DNA of 14,436 bases. Origin: Clostridiales bacterium. Lineage in GTDB: Bacteria > Bacillota > Clostridia > Oscillospirales > Oscillospiraceae. Shown here piece after piece: positions 7,435 to 14,244 of this stretch. The stretch's first letter is position 1, and each line of letters begins with the position of its first letter. Under the pieces are notes generated by a model. It saw only the letters and a list, made by a program, of their open reading frames with translations. It was not told where the DNA came from and did no database searches. The position numbers and the translations under genes were made by a program. The DNA lies in NCBI GenBank assembly GCA_021200895.1, contig JAJQFX010000034.1:1-14436 (forward strand), given 5' to 3'.

Positions 7435-7477
7435 GCGTACAGCCCTTTTGAATAGTTTTTATTAGGAGGATATGATG

Positions 7478-8670
7478 ATGAAGAAAGTATTTGCATTGCT
7501 GCTGGCGCTGGCTATGGCGTTCAGCCTGGTGGCCTGCGGCGGCACGTCCGGCGAGAGCAGCGGAGAAGCGTCCAGCGCCGCCTCCAGCGAGGCGCCCGCC
7601 AGCGCAGACGCCGAGGGCGAGAGCGGCTCCGGCAGCGTCACCAACGAGGAGGAGGTCTCCACCGCCGCCAGCGAAGCGGAGGCTGAGGTTTCCAGCACCC
7701 TGCCTGAGGGCTTGGCCCTGGAAGAGGGCGCAGAGTACAAGGTGGGCATCGTCAACTGGGTGGACGACGCCTCCCTGAACCAAATCGTGGAAAACCTGGA
7801 GGAGGAGCTGGACGCCATCGGCGCGGCTTACGGCGTCACCTTCAACTATGGGGACTACTACTCCAACGCTCAGGCCGACCAGACCGTCCTGGCCCAAATC
7901 GGCGCAGACCTGCTGGCGGATGAGGTGGATGTTATTGTGGCCGTAGCCACCCCCACCGCCACAGTGATGCAGTCCGTCACTGAGGACACCGATATTCCCG
8001 TGGTGTTCGCCGCCGTGTCCGACCCGGTGGGCGCTCAGCTGGTGGACAGCATGGACGCCCCTGGCGGCAACCTGACCGGCACCTCTGACGCCCTGGACAC
8101 CGAGGCCATCCTGAATCTGGCCCTGGCCGCTGACCCGGACATGACCCTGGTGGGTCTGCTGTACAACGCTTCGGAGGACTCCTCCACCCAGGCCATCGCC
8201 GATGCCAAGGCATGGTGCGAGGCCAACGGCATCGCCTATGAGGAAAAGACCGGCTCCACCACCGACGATGTGCTGCTGGCGGCCCAGTCCCTGATTTCCG
8301 ACGGCGTGGACGCCGTGTTCACCCCAGCGACAATACGGTGATGACCGCCGAGCTGACCATCTATGAGCTGTTCCAGGAGGCCCAGATCCCCCACTACGGC
8401 GGCGCGGACTCCTTCGCCCTGAACGGCGCGTTCCTGGGCTACGGCGTGGACTATGAGGTGCTGGGCGCCACCACCGGCGACATGGTGGCGGAGATCCTGG
8501 CAGGCGCTGACCCGGCCACTACCCCGGTGCGCACCTTTGAAAATGGCATCGCCTCCATCAATACTGAGACCTGCGAGGCCATCGGCTTCGACCTGGCGGA
8601 AATTGAGGAGCTGTTCGCACCCCTCTGCACCCAAATCGTGGAGCTGACCACGGCGGAATCCTTCGAGTAA
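7478..8670 (+). pseudogene. trpX: Tryptophan ABC transporter substrate-binding lipoprotein TrpX, frameshifted
   Basis: This encodes the extracellular binding protein of a TrpXYZ-type importer (ABC_sub_bind family). MKKVFALLLALAMAFSLVAC is a lipoprotein signal with lipobox LVAC, followed by a Ser/Ala/Glu-rich linker of about 50 residues and a periplasmic-binding fold beginning YKVGIVNWVDDASLNQIVENL. The frame breaks at CCCC 8322-8325: reading runs ...DGVDAVFTP, then stops after TIR at 8341, while the next frame continues exactly with SDNTVMTAELTIYELFQEAQIPHYGG to 8670. Adding one C restores a protein of about 397 residues. Starts at 7472, 7475 and 7478 are in frame; AGGAGG at 7464-7469 is best spaced for 7478. 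It is the first gene after the Trp T-box. It may be a true mutation or a base-calling error; the permease and ATPase genes are intact. Confidence 0.9.
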
Positions 8671-8688
8671 ACCAAATCTGAAACAAAC

Positions 8689-8721
8689 GCGGGGAGCGGG
8701 GCAGCTTGTTCCGCTCCCCGC
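8689..8721 (+). other. Intra-operon hairpin between trpX and trpY
   Basis: A perfect 11-bp inverted repeat (GCGGGGAGCGG at 8689-8699; complement at 8711-8721) with an 11-nt loop and no T tract. Its place after a binding-protein gene suggests a 3'-end stabiliser that lets trpX mRNA exceed trpYZ mRNA. Confidence 0.7.
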
Positions 8722-8816
8722 ACCGGGATGGAGGCGTACAGGAGCCGCTGGGGCCGGGCTTCTCCGGCATATCCTGTATACTTCCATCCAACAGGCATCA
8801 CCTGAGGAGGAAGGCT

Positions 8817-9896
8817 ATGTTTATCACCTGGAGCATTATCCAGAGCGCTTTGGAACTGGGCATCATCTACGGCCTTGTGGCCCTGGCCCTGTTTTTGAGC
8901 TACTCCATGCTGAACGTCTGCGACCTGTCCACGGACGGCTGCTACACCTTGGGCTGCGCTGTCGGCTCCGTGGTGGCGCTGGCGGGGCATCCTGTGCTGG
9001 CCATTCCCGCCGCCATGCTGGCGGGGGAGCTGTCCGGCTTCGTCACCGCCATCTTGCAGACGAAGTTCGGCGTGGAGAGCCTGCTGGCCGGTATCATTGT
9101 CAACACCGGCCTGTACACCGTCAACATCTGCATCATGGGGAAGTCCAACCTGAGCATGAACAGCACCGTGACAGTGTTCACCGCCATGAAGGATTTGCTG
9201 GCGGACACCGTGCTGGCCGATTACTATAAGCTGATTGTAGGCGTGCTGTTCCTGGTGGCGGTGCTGGTGCTGCTGCTCCTGTTCCTGGGGACGCGGCTGG
9301 GCCTGTCCATTCGGGCCACAGGCAGCAACCCCGCCATGGTGCGCTCCTCCTCCATCAATCCGGGGCGGATGGTCATCATCGGCCTGTGCATCTCCAACGC
9401 CATCACCGCTCTGTCCGGCTGCCTGATTGGGGAGTACAACAAATCCTGCGACATCAACATGGGCAGCGGCATGGTGACTATCGCCCTGGCCTCCCTCATC
9501 ATCGGGGAGACGGTGTTCCGCGCCCGCTCCATTCCGGGGAGAGCCATCGCCGTTGTGTGCGGCTCCTGCATCTACCGGGTGGTGGTAGCCATCGCCCTGC
9601 GGTTCGACCTGCCGGCCTCGGCGCTGAAGCTGGTGTCCGCCATCATCGTGGCTGTGGCCATCTCCGCCCCGCAGATCGGCAAGCTGCTGGACTTCCAGCA
9701 GAAGAAGTTCGCGGCCAGAGGCAGGCGCTTCTACCGGCTGCTGGCCGTCGCCTTCGGGGCGCTGACGGTGGCCTGCGTCGCCCTGGCGCTGCCCTTCGCC
9801 CAGATTCGGGCGCTGATGCTGATGCTGGCGATCCTCTGCCTGATAGTCGGCATTTGGGCGGCGGTAAAGGATAGAAAGGCGGCGAGCGTATGTTAA
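8817..9896 (+). CDS. trpY: Tryptophan ABC transporter permease TrpY
   Basis: A 359-residue integral membrane subunit of the importer. It has a branched-chain amino acid/ribose-type permease core (BPD_transp_2) with many hydrophobic helices from FITWSIIQSALELGIIYGLVALALFLSY onward. The cytoplasmic coupling region is probably TRLGLSIRATGSNPAMVRSSSINPGRM. An upstream in-frame start at 8706 exists, but ATG 8817 has GAGGAGG before it and opens the natural membrane segment. The core ends near residue 295 (SAPQIGKLLDF). About 62 further residues add a basic stretch (KKFAARGRRFYR) and two more hydrophobic helices, longer than I expect for this family. It overlaps trpZ by 7 nt, indicating translational coupling. 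Confidence 0.9.
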   Translation: MFITWSIIQSALELGIIYGLVALALFLSYSMLNVCDLSTDGCYTLGCAVGSVVALAGHPVLAIPAAMLAGELSGFVTAILQTKFGVESLLAGIIVNTGLYTVNICIMGKSNLSMNSTVTVFTAMKDLLADTVLADYYKLIVGVLFLVAVLVLLLLFLGTRLGLSIRATGSNPAMVRSSSINPGRMVIIGLCISNAITALSGCLIGEYNKSCDINMGSGMVTIALASLIIGETVFRARSIPGRAIAVVCGSCIYRVVVAIALRFDLPASALKLVSAIIVAVAISAPQIGKLLDFQQKKFAARGRRFYRLLAVAFGALTVACVALALPFAQIRALMLMLAILCLIVGIWAAVKDRKAASVC

Positions 9897-10708
9897 GCCT
9901 GGAACAAATCTCCATGACCTTTAACCCCGGCACCGTGAACCAGAAAACTGCCCTGAGCAAGGTCAGCCTGGAGGTGGCGGACGGTGACTTTATCACCATC
10001 ATCGGCTCCAACGGCGCGGGAAAGTCCACCCTGTTCAACGCCATCTGCGGCAGCTTCTATGTGGACGAGGGGAAAATCACCTTGGACGGGCAGGACATCA
10101 CCTTCCAGCCGGAGTACCGGCGGGCCCGCTACATCGGCCACCTGTTCCAGGATCCCATGAAGGGCACCGCCCCCAACATGACCATTGAGGAGAATTTGGC
10201 GGTGGCCTATCTCCGGGCGTCCAAGGGCGGGGCCGGCTTCCTGAGCCGGGTTTCCAAGAAGGAAAAGGAGCAGTTCCGGGAGCGGCTGAAGGAGCTGGAC
10301 ATGGGGCTGGAGGACCGGATGAAGCAGCCGGTGGGGCTGCTGTCCGGCGGGCAGCGGCAGGCGCTGACCCTGCTGATGGCCACCCTGATGACGCCGAAGC
10401 TGCTCCTGCTGGACGAACACACCGCCGCCCTGGACCCCGGCGCGGCGGAGAAGGTGCTGCGCCTGACCGAACGCATCACGGCGGAGCGGCACATCACCTG
10501 CCTGATGGTGACCCACAATATGCAGCAGGCGCTGGCCCTGGGCAACCGCACCCTGATGATGGACGCGGGGCAAATCGTCTTTGACGTGCAGGGGGAGGAA
10601 CGCGCCGGGATGAGCGTGGGCGACCTGCTGGAGAAGTTCCGCGACAAGGCCAACAAGGCCCTGGACAATGACCGCATCCTCCTCTCCACCGTGGAGGGGC
10701 AGAGATAA
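9890..10708 (+). CDS. trpZ: Tryptophan ABC transporter ATP-binding protein TrpZ
   Basis: A 272-residue cytoplasmic ATPase subunit that powers import. Walker A GSNGAGKST (39-47), Q-loop FQDP (86-89), ABC signature LSGGQRQ (151-157), Walker B LLLLDEH (171-177), D-loop ALDP (180-183) and switch histidine H209 in VTHNM are all present, so the domain should be active. The start ATG overlaps the end of trpY, and a strong terminator follows 5 bp after the stop, closing the operon. Assignment to tryptophan rests on the T-box specifier and the known TrpXYZ gene order; the ATPase itself does not reveal substrate. Confidence 0.93.
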   Translation: MLSLEQISMTFNPGTVNQKTALSKVSLEVADGDFITIIGSNGAGKSTLFNAICGSFYVDEGKITLDGQDITFQPEYRRARYIGHLFQDPMKGTAPNMTIEENLAVAYLRASKGGAGFLSRVSKKEKEQFRERLKELDMGLEDRMKQPVGLLSGGQRQALTLLMATLMTPKLLLLDEHTAALDPGAAEKVLRLTERITAERHITCLMVTHNMQQALALGNRTLMMDAGQIVFDVQGEERAGMSVGDLLEKFRDKANKALDNDRILLSTVEGQR

Positions 10709-10712
10709 AGAA

Positions 10713-10748
10713 ACAGGCTTCGCCCTGCCGGGCGGAGCCTGTCTTTTT
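10713..10748 (+). terminator. Rho-independent terminator of the trpXYZ operon
   Basis: A 13-bp stem (10713-10725 with 10730-10742, one G-U pair), TGCC loop, then CTTTTT. Confidence 0.95.
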
Positions 10749-10839
10749 GCGCTGATAGACGCTGCGGGCGCATTTATTTAGAGGTTCCTTCGTTTTAACC
10801 GTGTAGTAGGAGCGCACTCCCCTTCGCCACCATTACCGC

Positions 10840-10885
10840 AAAAAGGGGCCTCCCGGCTGCGCAGAACGGCAGCGCGGGGAGGCCC
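10840..10885 (-). terminator. Rho-independent terminator of the thiE-thiD-cytX unit
   Basis: Minus-strand GGGCCTCCC (10885-10877) pairs with GGGAGGCCC (10854-10846). An inner GCTGC/GCAGC helix sits within the loop, and CTTTTT follows. It lies 47 bp past the cytX stop. The 91 bp between it and the convergent trpZ terminator hold nothing recognisable. Confidence 0.88.
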
Positions 10886-10931
10886 TAGAAAGCTGTTTTT
10901 CTGTGGAAGCGTTCAACCGGTTTCGACCTGA

Positions 10932-12101
10932 CTAGCCTTCCTTCCGTTCGAACACCTTGCCCCAGAGCAGGACAAGGGCCATGGTGATGAGCATATCCGG
11001 CAGGGTGTTCCCAAGGGGCAGGTCAACCTGCATCAGCAGGCGATACACCACAAAGCCGATGAGCCAGATGACCAGCCGGGAGACGGAATACGCCTTCTCC
11101 CTACAGTCCGTTTTCAGCAGGAAGAAGTCGGCCATCTGCACCGCAATCATGGGGGCGAACACCGAGCCGATGAGGTAGAGAAAGTCGGTAATGTCGTCCA
11201 TGGGGAACAGGATAGCGGCCACGATGCCCACTGCCGTCACCACAATGGCGGTCAGTTTCCCGTTGCACTTGCTGGTGATGGCCTCGGCGGAGACCCCGGC
11301 GGAGTAGGCGTCCAGGAAGGTGGTGGTGACGGTGGACAGCACCACGATAATCAGCCCCACGATGCCAAGCCCAGCCTGCACCATGATGGTGGCCACGCCG
11401 CTCTCCCCGGTGTAGATGGCGGCTCCCATGCCGATGAAGTACATCCAGCAGGAGACAAGGCCGTACACCACCGTGCTGGCCAGGGTGGCGGCCACGGGCT
11501 TCTCCGCGTCACGGGTATAGTCGCTGATAAGGGGGAGCCAGCTCAGGGGCATCGCCACAGCCAGCTCCACCGCCGCCCCGAAGGTCAGCGTCTCCTGGGT
11601 CTCGGCGGACACCGCGCCGCTGTCAAAGAAAATCACCTTGCACAGCACCAGCGTCAACAGGAAGAGCAGCGCCATAGCTACCTGGTTGACCCTGCCCAGG
11701 TTGGTGATGCCCACCACCAGCCAGACGATGATGAGCCCGCCGATGACCAGGCACCACACCCAGCTGCCTACCCCGGCAATGCCATTGGCGGCCAGGGCCC
11801 CGTCATAAATCATAATCGCCGTCCAGCCCACCAGCTGCAATACGTTCAGCACGGCGAACAGCAGCCCGCCCTTTTGGCCGAAGCTGAGCTTCACCGTCTC
11901 CATGGCGCTGAGCCCTGTCCGTCCGCCGATGAGCCCGGCGAAGAACATCATGGCGCAGCCGATGAGGTGGCCCAGGAGGATGGCCAGCAAGCCCTTCGTC
12001 ATGCCCAGCGGGGCGAAGTAGGTGCCGGTCAAAATCTCCGCGATGGAGACCCCGGCCCCGAACCAAATCAGCCCGTTCTGGGCAACCGTGGTCTTTTTCA
12101 T
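10932..12101 (-). CDS. cytX: NCS1-family transporter CytX, probable hydroxymethylpyrimidine permease
   Basis: A 389-residue polytopic membrane protein with about 11-12 hydrophobic helices. The NCS1 nucleobase:cation symporter start is recognisable (GLIWFGAGVSIAEILTGTYFAPLG), as are later membrane segments such as PLSWLPLISDYTRDAEKPVAATLAST and STVTTTFLDAYSAGVS. The length and the thiamine setting match CytX, the NCS1 branch predicted to import the thiamine pyrimidine precursor HMP. Its ATG overlaps the thiD stop in an ATGA junction, with GGAGG upstream, so the two are co-translated. That supports import of HMP for phosphorylation by ThiD. The substrate is known only by genomic association for this family. 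The gene ends in a clear terminator. Confidence 0.9.
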   Translation of the reverse strand: MKKTTVAQNGLIWFGAGVSIAEILTGTYFAPLGMTKGLLAILLGHLIGCAMMFFAGLIGGRTGLSAMETVKLSFGQKGGLLFAVLNVLQLVGWTAIMIYDGALAANGIAGVGSWVWCLVIGGLIIVWLVVGITNLGRVNQVAMALLFLLTLVLCKVIFFDSGAVSAETQETLTFGAAVELAVAMPLSWLPLISDYTRDAEKPVAATLASTVVYGLVSCWMYFIGMGAAIYTGESGVATIMVQAGLGIVGLIIVVLSTVTTTFLDAYSAGVSAEAITSKCNGKLTAIVVTAVGIVAAILFPMDDITDFLYLIGSVFAPMIAVQMADFFLLKTDCREKAYSVSRLVIWLIGFVVYRLLMQVDLPLGNTLPDMLITMALVLLWGKVFERKEG

Positions 12102-12907
12102 CCCTGGGCCTCCTTCCGGTACCGGGCGGGGAGGGCAAAGGCGTGGTCCATGGGGCCGGAGCCGTGGCCCAGATTCAGCATGGCGGACAGCGCCCCGGAG
12201 ATGTACTCCTTCGCCATGGCTACCGCCTCCTCCAGGGGGTAGCCCTTGGCCAGGTTGGCGGCGATGGCGCTGGACAGGGTGCAGCCGGTGCCGTGGGTGT
12301 TGGGATTGTCAATGCGCTTGCCCCGGAGCCACAGGGCCTTGCCCTCCCGCCACAGCAGGTCGTTGGCGTCGTTCAGGTCGTGGCCTCCCTTGCACAGGAC
12401 GCCGCATCCGTAGCGCTGGCTGATTTCCCTGGCCGCCTGCTCCATCTGTTCGGGGGAGGTGATGGGGTGCCCCGCCAAAATCTCCGCCTCCGGAATGTTG
12501 GGGGTGGCGACCTCCGCCAGAGGCAGCAGCTCCGTCACCAGGGCGTCCACCGCGTCGTCCCGCAGCAGCTTGGCCCCTGAGGTGGCCACCATCACCGGGT
12601 CTACCACGATGTGCCGGGCGTGATACTGCTTCAGCTTCCGGGCGATGACCCGGATCAGGTCGCTGGAGGAGACCATGCCGATTTTCACGGCGTCGGGCGC
12701 AATGTCTGTAAACACGGCGTCCAGCTGCTCCTCCAAAAAGGTGGGTGTTGCCTCCAGAATGTCTGTGACGCCGGTTGTGTTCTGGGCAGTCAGGGCGGTG
12801 ATGGCGCTCATGGCGAATACGCCATTCATGGTCATCGTCTTGATGTCTGCCTGGATACCGGCGCCTCCGCTGGAATCGCTTCCGGCGATCGTCAATGCTG
12901 TTTTCAT
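12098..12907 (-). CDS. thiD: Bifunctional hydroxymethylpyrimidine kinase/phosphomethylpyrimidine kinase ThiD
   Basis: A 269-residue cytoplasmic ribokinase-fold enzyme that phosphorylates HMP to HMP-P and then HMP-PP, the pyrimidine substrate of ThiE. Motifs: MKTALTIAGSDSSGGAGIQAD (1-21) with the substrate loop, GVFAMSAITALTAQNTTGV (29-47), VVDPVMVATSG (101-111), CKGGHDLNDANDLLW (172-186), and the anion-hole/catalytic NTHGTGCTLSSAIAANLAKG (203-222) with Cys209. The frame extends 15 residues upstream, but the ATG at 12907 has AAAGGAG in front and starts at the conserved N-terminus. It forms a pair with cytX. It is separated from thiE by 300 bp containing repeats and a hairpin, so its dependence on the thiE riboswitch is uncertain. 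Confidence 0.96.
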   Translation of the reverse strand: MKTALTIAGSDSSGGAGIQADIKTMTMNGVFAMSAITALTAQNTTGVTDILEATPTFLEEQLDAVFTDIAPDAVKIGMVSSSDLIRVIARKLKQYHARHIVVDPVMVATSGAKLLRDDAVDALVTELLPLAEVATPNIPEAEILAGHPITSPEQMEQAAREISQRYGCGVLCKGGHDLNDANDLLWREGKALWLRGKRIDNPNTHGTGCTLSSAIAANLAKGYPLEEAVAMAKEYISGALSAMLNLGHGSGPMDHAFALPARYRKEAQG

Positions 12908-12976
12908 GTCATCTTCTCCTTTACCAGCATTTCGTTTTATTACGCGACGCAAGGTGGTGCCCCCAATGCGCCCCGT

Positions 12977-13003
12977 GAAACCGGCCCTGTGGGCCGCAGT
13001 TTC
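12977..13003. other. Strong hairpin in the thiE-thiD interval
   Basis: GAAAC (12977-12981) pairs with GTTTC (12999-13003), and CGGCCC (12982-12987) with GGGCCG (12991-12996); the loop is TGT with a CA bulge. There is no T tract on either strand. It lies 70 bp upstream of thiD. It may process or stabilise the thiE-thiD transcript. Confidence 0.5.
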
Positions 13004-13053
13004 CTGTGAAAATATGAAGTTGCAGCGGAAAAACCCTAAATCTTTGCTTTTCT

Positions 13054-13122
13054 GTAGGGGCGGCCCTCGGCCGGTGAGCTGGAATCGCCTGCTTGCCCCG
13101 GGCGGCCAGGGGCCGCCCTTAC
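13054..13122. repeat. Palindromic intergenic repeat, GTAGGGGCGG type, 69 bp
   Basis: The ends are imperfect inverted repeats: GTAGGGGCGGCCCTCGGCCG from 13054, and GTAAGGGCGGCCCCTGGCCG read inward from 13122, with three mismatches in 20. About 29 bp lie between. It has no coding capacity. It resembles small palindromic REP/MITE-like elements scattered between genes in Oscillospiraceae; that resemblance is from general knowledge, not a search. Confidence 0.6.
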
Positions 13123-13163
13123 TAACAGCTAATAGCTAACAGCTTCTAGCCACTGGCCACTAG
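13122..13163. repeat. Degenerate tandem heptamer array
   Basis: Six consecutive 7-bp units: CTAACAG, CTAATAG, CTAACAG, CTTCTAG, CCACTGG, CCACTAG. It directly abuts the palindromic repeat. The surrounding bases 13003-13053 and 13164-13207 show no gene. Confidence 0.65.
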
Positions 13164-13207
13164 TGCCTACGGAAAAGTATGGTTTCAGTTTTCACGCTCC
13201 AGCAGTG

Positions 13208-13840
13208 TCAGAGCTGCTCCGCCAGCCGCCGCAGCTCCCTGGCGGCGGCCTGCACGTCCTCCTGGGCGAAGAGGGCGCTGACCACCGCCGCCCCAGCCAG
13301 ACCGCAGCCCTGCAGCTGGGGCAGGTTGTCCCGCGTAATGCCGCCGATGGCCACCACGGGGATGTCCACCGCCGCCGTGACCGCCTGCAGCGTCTCCCTG
13401 GGGATGGGCCTGGCATCCGTTTTCGTCCCCGTCACAAAGGCCGCGCCGCAGCCCAGGTAGTCGGCTCCGGCCCGCTGAGCCGCCACGGCTTGGGCCACGC
13501 TGTGGGCGGATACGCCGATGAGTTTATCCGGCCCCAGCAGCGCCCGGGCCTGCTCCGCCGCCATGTCCTCCTGGCCCACATGGACGCCGTCCGCCCCCAC
13601 CGCCAGGGCCAGGGCTACGTCGTCATTCACCAGGAAGGGGACGCCGTATCGGCGGCACAGGGCGCAGAGGGTCTTTGCCTCCGCCAAAAGCGCCTCACCG
13701 GTCAGGTGTTTCTCCCGCAGCTGAACGATGGTGGCCCCGCCCAGGATGGCCTGCGCCACCTGGCTTTCCAGGGTGCGGCCGTGGAGCCAGGCGCGGTCCG
13801 TCACCGCGTACAGCTGCAGCGTTTCCGGTTTCACTTTCAT
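13208..13840 (-). CDS. thiE: Thiamine phosphate synthase ThiE
   Basis: A 210-residue cytoplasmic TIM-barrel enzyme that joins HMP-PP (from ThiD) to the thiazole phosphate to give thiamine phosphate. Family motifs: LYAVTDR (10-16), VQLREK (39-44, pyrophosphate binding), VNDD (71-74, Mg binding), GADGVHVGQED (82-92), YLGCGAAFVTGTKTD (128-142, corresponding to the GPxFxTxTK loop), VVAIGGI (162-168) and AAVVSAL (184-190). The frame can be extended to a TTG at 13858, but GGAGAG at 13852-13847 sits inside that extension. It is correctly spaced for the ATG at 13840, so that start is used. The gene is the first after a TPP riboswitch and its terminator. Confidence 0.96.
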   Translation of the reverse strand: MKVKPETLQLYAVTDRAWLHGRTLESQVAQAILGGATIVQLREKHLTGEALLAEAKTLCALCRRYGVPFLVNDDVALALAVGADGVHVGQEDMAAEQARALLGPDKLIGVSAHSVAQAVAAQRAGADYLGCGAAFVTGTKTDARPIPRETLQAVTAAVDIPVVAIGGITRDNLPQLQGCGLAGAAVVSALFAQEDVQAAARELRRLAEQL

Positions 13841-13853
13841 AACCATCTCTCCA

Positions 13854-13897
13854 AACAAAAACGCCGCAAAGCGCCCGAATAGAGGGACGCCTGCGGC
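13854..13897 (-). terminator. TPP-riboswitch expression-platform terminator before thiE
   Basis: On the minus strand GCCGCA (13897-13892) pairs with TGCGGC (13868-13863), enclosing GCG/CGC and CCC/GGG, followed by GTTTTTGTTT. The T tract ends immediately before the thiE ribosome-binding site. When TPP binds the aptamer this stem should form and stop transcription. Confidence 0.85.
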
Positions 13898-13909
13898 ATC
13901 AAAACAGTC

Positions 13910-13991
13910 TCCCTACGTTGGCATTACCCAAATCAGGTTCTTCGGGTCACGGCGATGCAGCCGACTCTCAGCCCGCTCCGGCGAGCCCCCC
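13910..13991 (-). promoter_or_regulatory. TPP riboswitch (THI element) controlling thiE
   Basis: Conserved aptamer parts on the minus strand: GCTGAGAG (pyrimidine-sensing arm), GTGACCCG, GAACCTGATTTGGGTAATG, and the closing CGTAGGGA that pairs back with the 5' strand GGGGGCTCG. They agree closely with the thi-box consensus. TPP binding shuts off the locus through the terminator downstream. Confidence 0.97.
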
Positions 13992-14009
13992 GTTTCGTTG
14001 TCATATGTT

Positions 14010-14038
14010 ACTATACGCCCTTTTCCGGCAAATTGCAA
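14010..14038 (-). promoter_or_regulatory. Sigma-A promoter for the thiE transcript
   Basis: Minus-strand TTGCAA (14038-14033), 17-bp spacer, TATAGT (14015-14010), just upstream of the riboswitch. Confidence 0.8.
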
Positions 14039-14045
14039 GGGGCGC

Positions 14046-14074
14046 TTGACAATTTCTGCCTGCTCCTTTATAAT
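14046..14074 (+). promoter_or_regulatory. Consensus promoter for the rightward TPP-controlled transcript
   Basis: TTGACA (14046-14051), 17-bp spacer, TATAAT (14069-14074), a perfect match. Its -35 lies only 7 bp from the -35 of the leftward thiE promoter. Confidence 0.9.
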
Positions 14075-14087
14075 GGACAAAGACAAA

Positions 14088-14169
14088 TCAGGGGAGCCTG
14101 TGCTTTTGGCTGAGAGGAAGTCCGACTTCGACCCTTATGACCTGACGTGGATCATGCCACCGTAGGAAG
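14088..14169 (+). promoter_or_regulatory. Second TPP riboswitch, rightward
   Basis: CAGGGGAGCC, GGCTGAGAGGAAG, CGACCCTTATGACCTGACGTGG, ATCATGCC and CCGTAGGAAG give all the conserved thi-box segments in order. GACCTGA stands in place of GAACCTGA. It faces away from the thiE riboswitch; the gene it controls is beyond the right edge. Confidence 0.95.
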
Positions 14170-14211
14170 CATTCGTTTTGTACAACCGGTTCTGTGCCGC
14201 TTTGTTGTTCC

Positions 14212-14244
14212 GGGGGCGTCCGTCAGGCGTCCCCTCTTTTGTTT
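14212..14244 (+). terminator. Terminator of the rightward TPP riboswitch
   Basis: A 9-bp stem (14212-14220 with 14226-14234, including G-U pairs), 5-nt loop, then TCTTTTGTTT. The position, about 40 bp after the aptamer, fits a transcriptional expression platform. Confidence 0.8.

Noticed and set aside
8338..8670. Independent 110-residue gene after trpX
   Set aside because: The sequence is the direct continuation of TrpX in the next frame, beginning before this start codon with SDNTV; there is no ribosome-binding site.
8706..8816. 37-residue N-terminal extension of TrpY
   Set aside because: It overlaps the intergenic hairpin and lacks a ribosome-binding site; ATG 8817 has GAGGAGG and opens the membrane segment.
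13122..13163. CRISPR array
   Set aside because: Units are only 7 bp, contiguous and degenerate, with no spacers and no cas genes.
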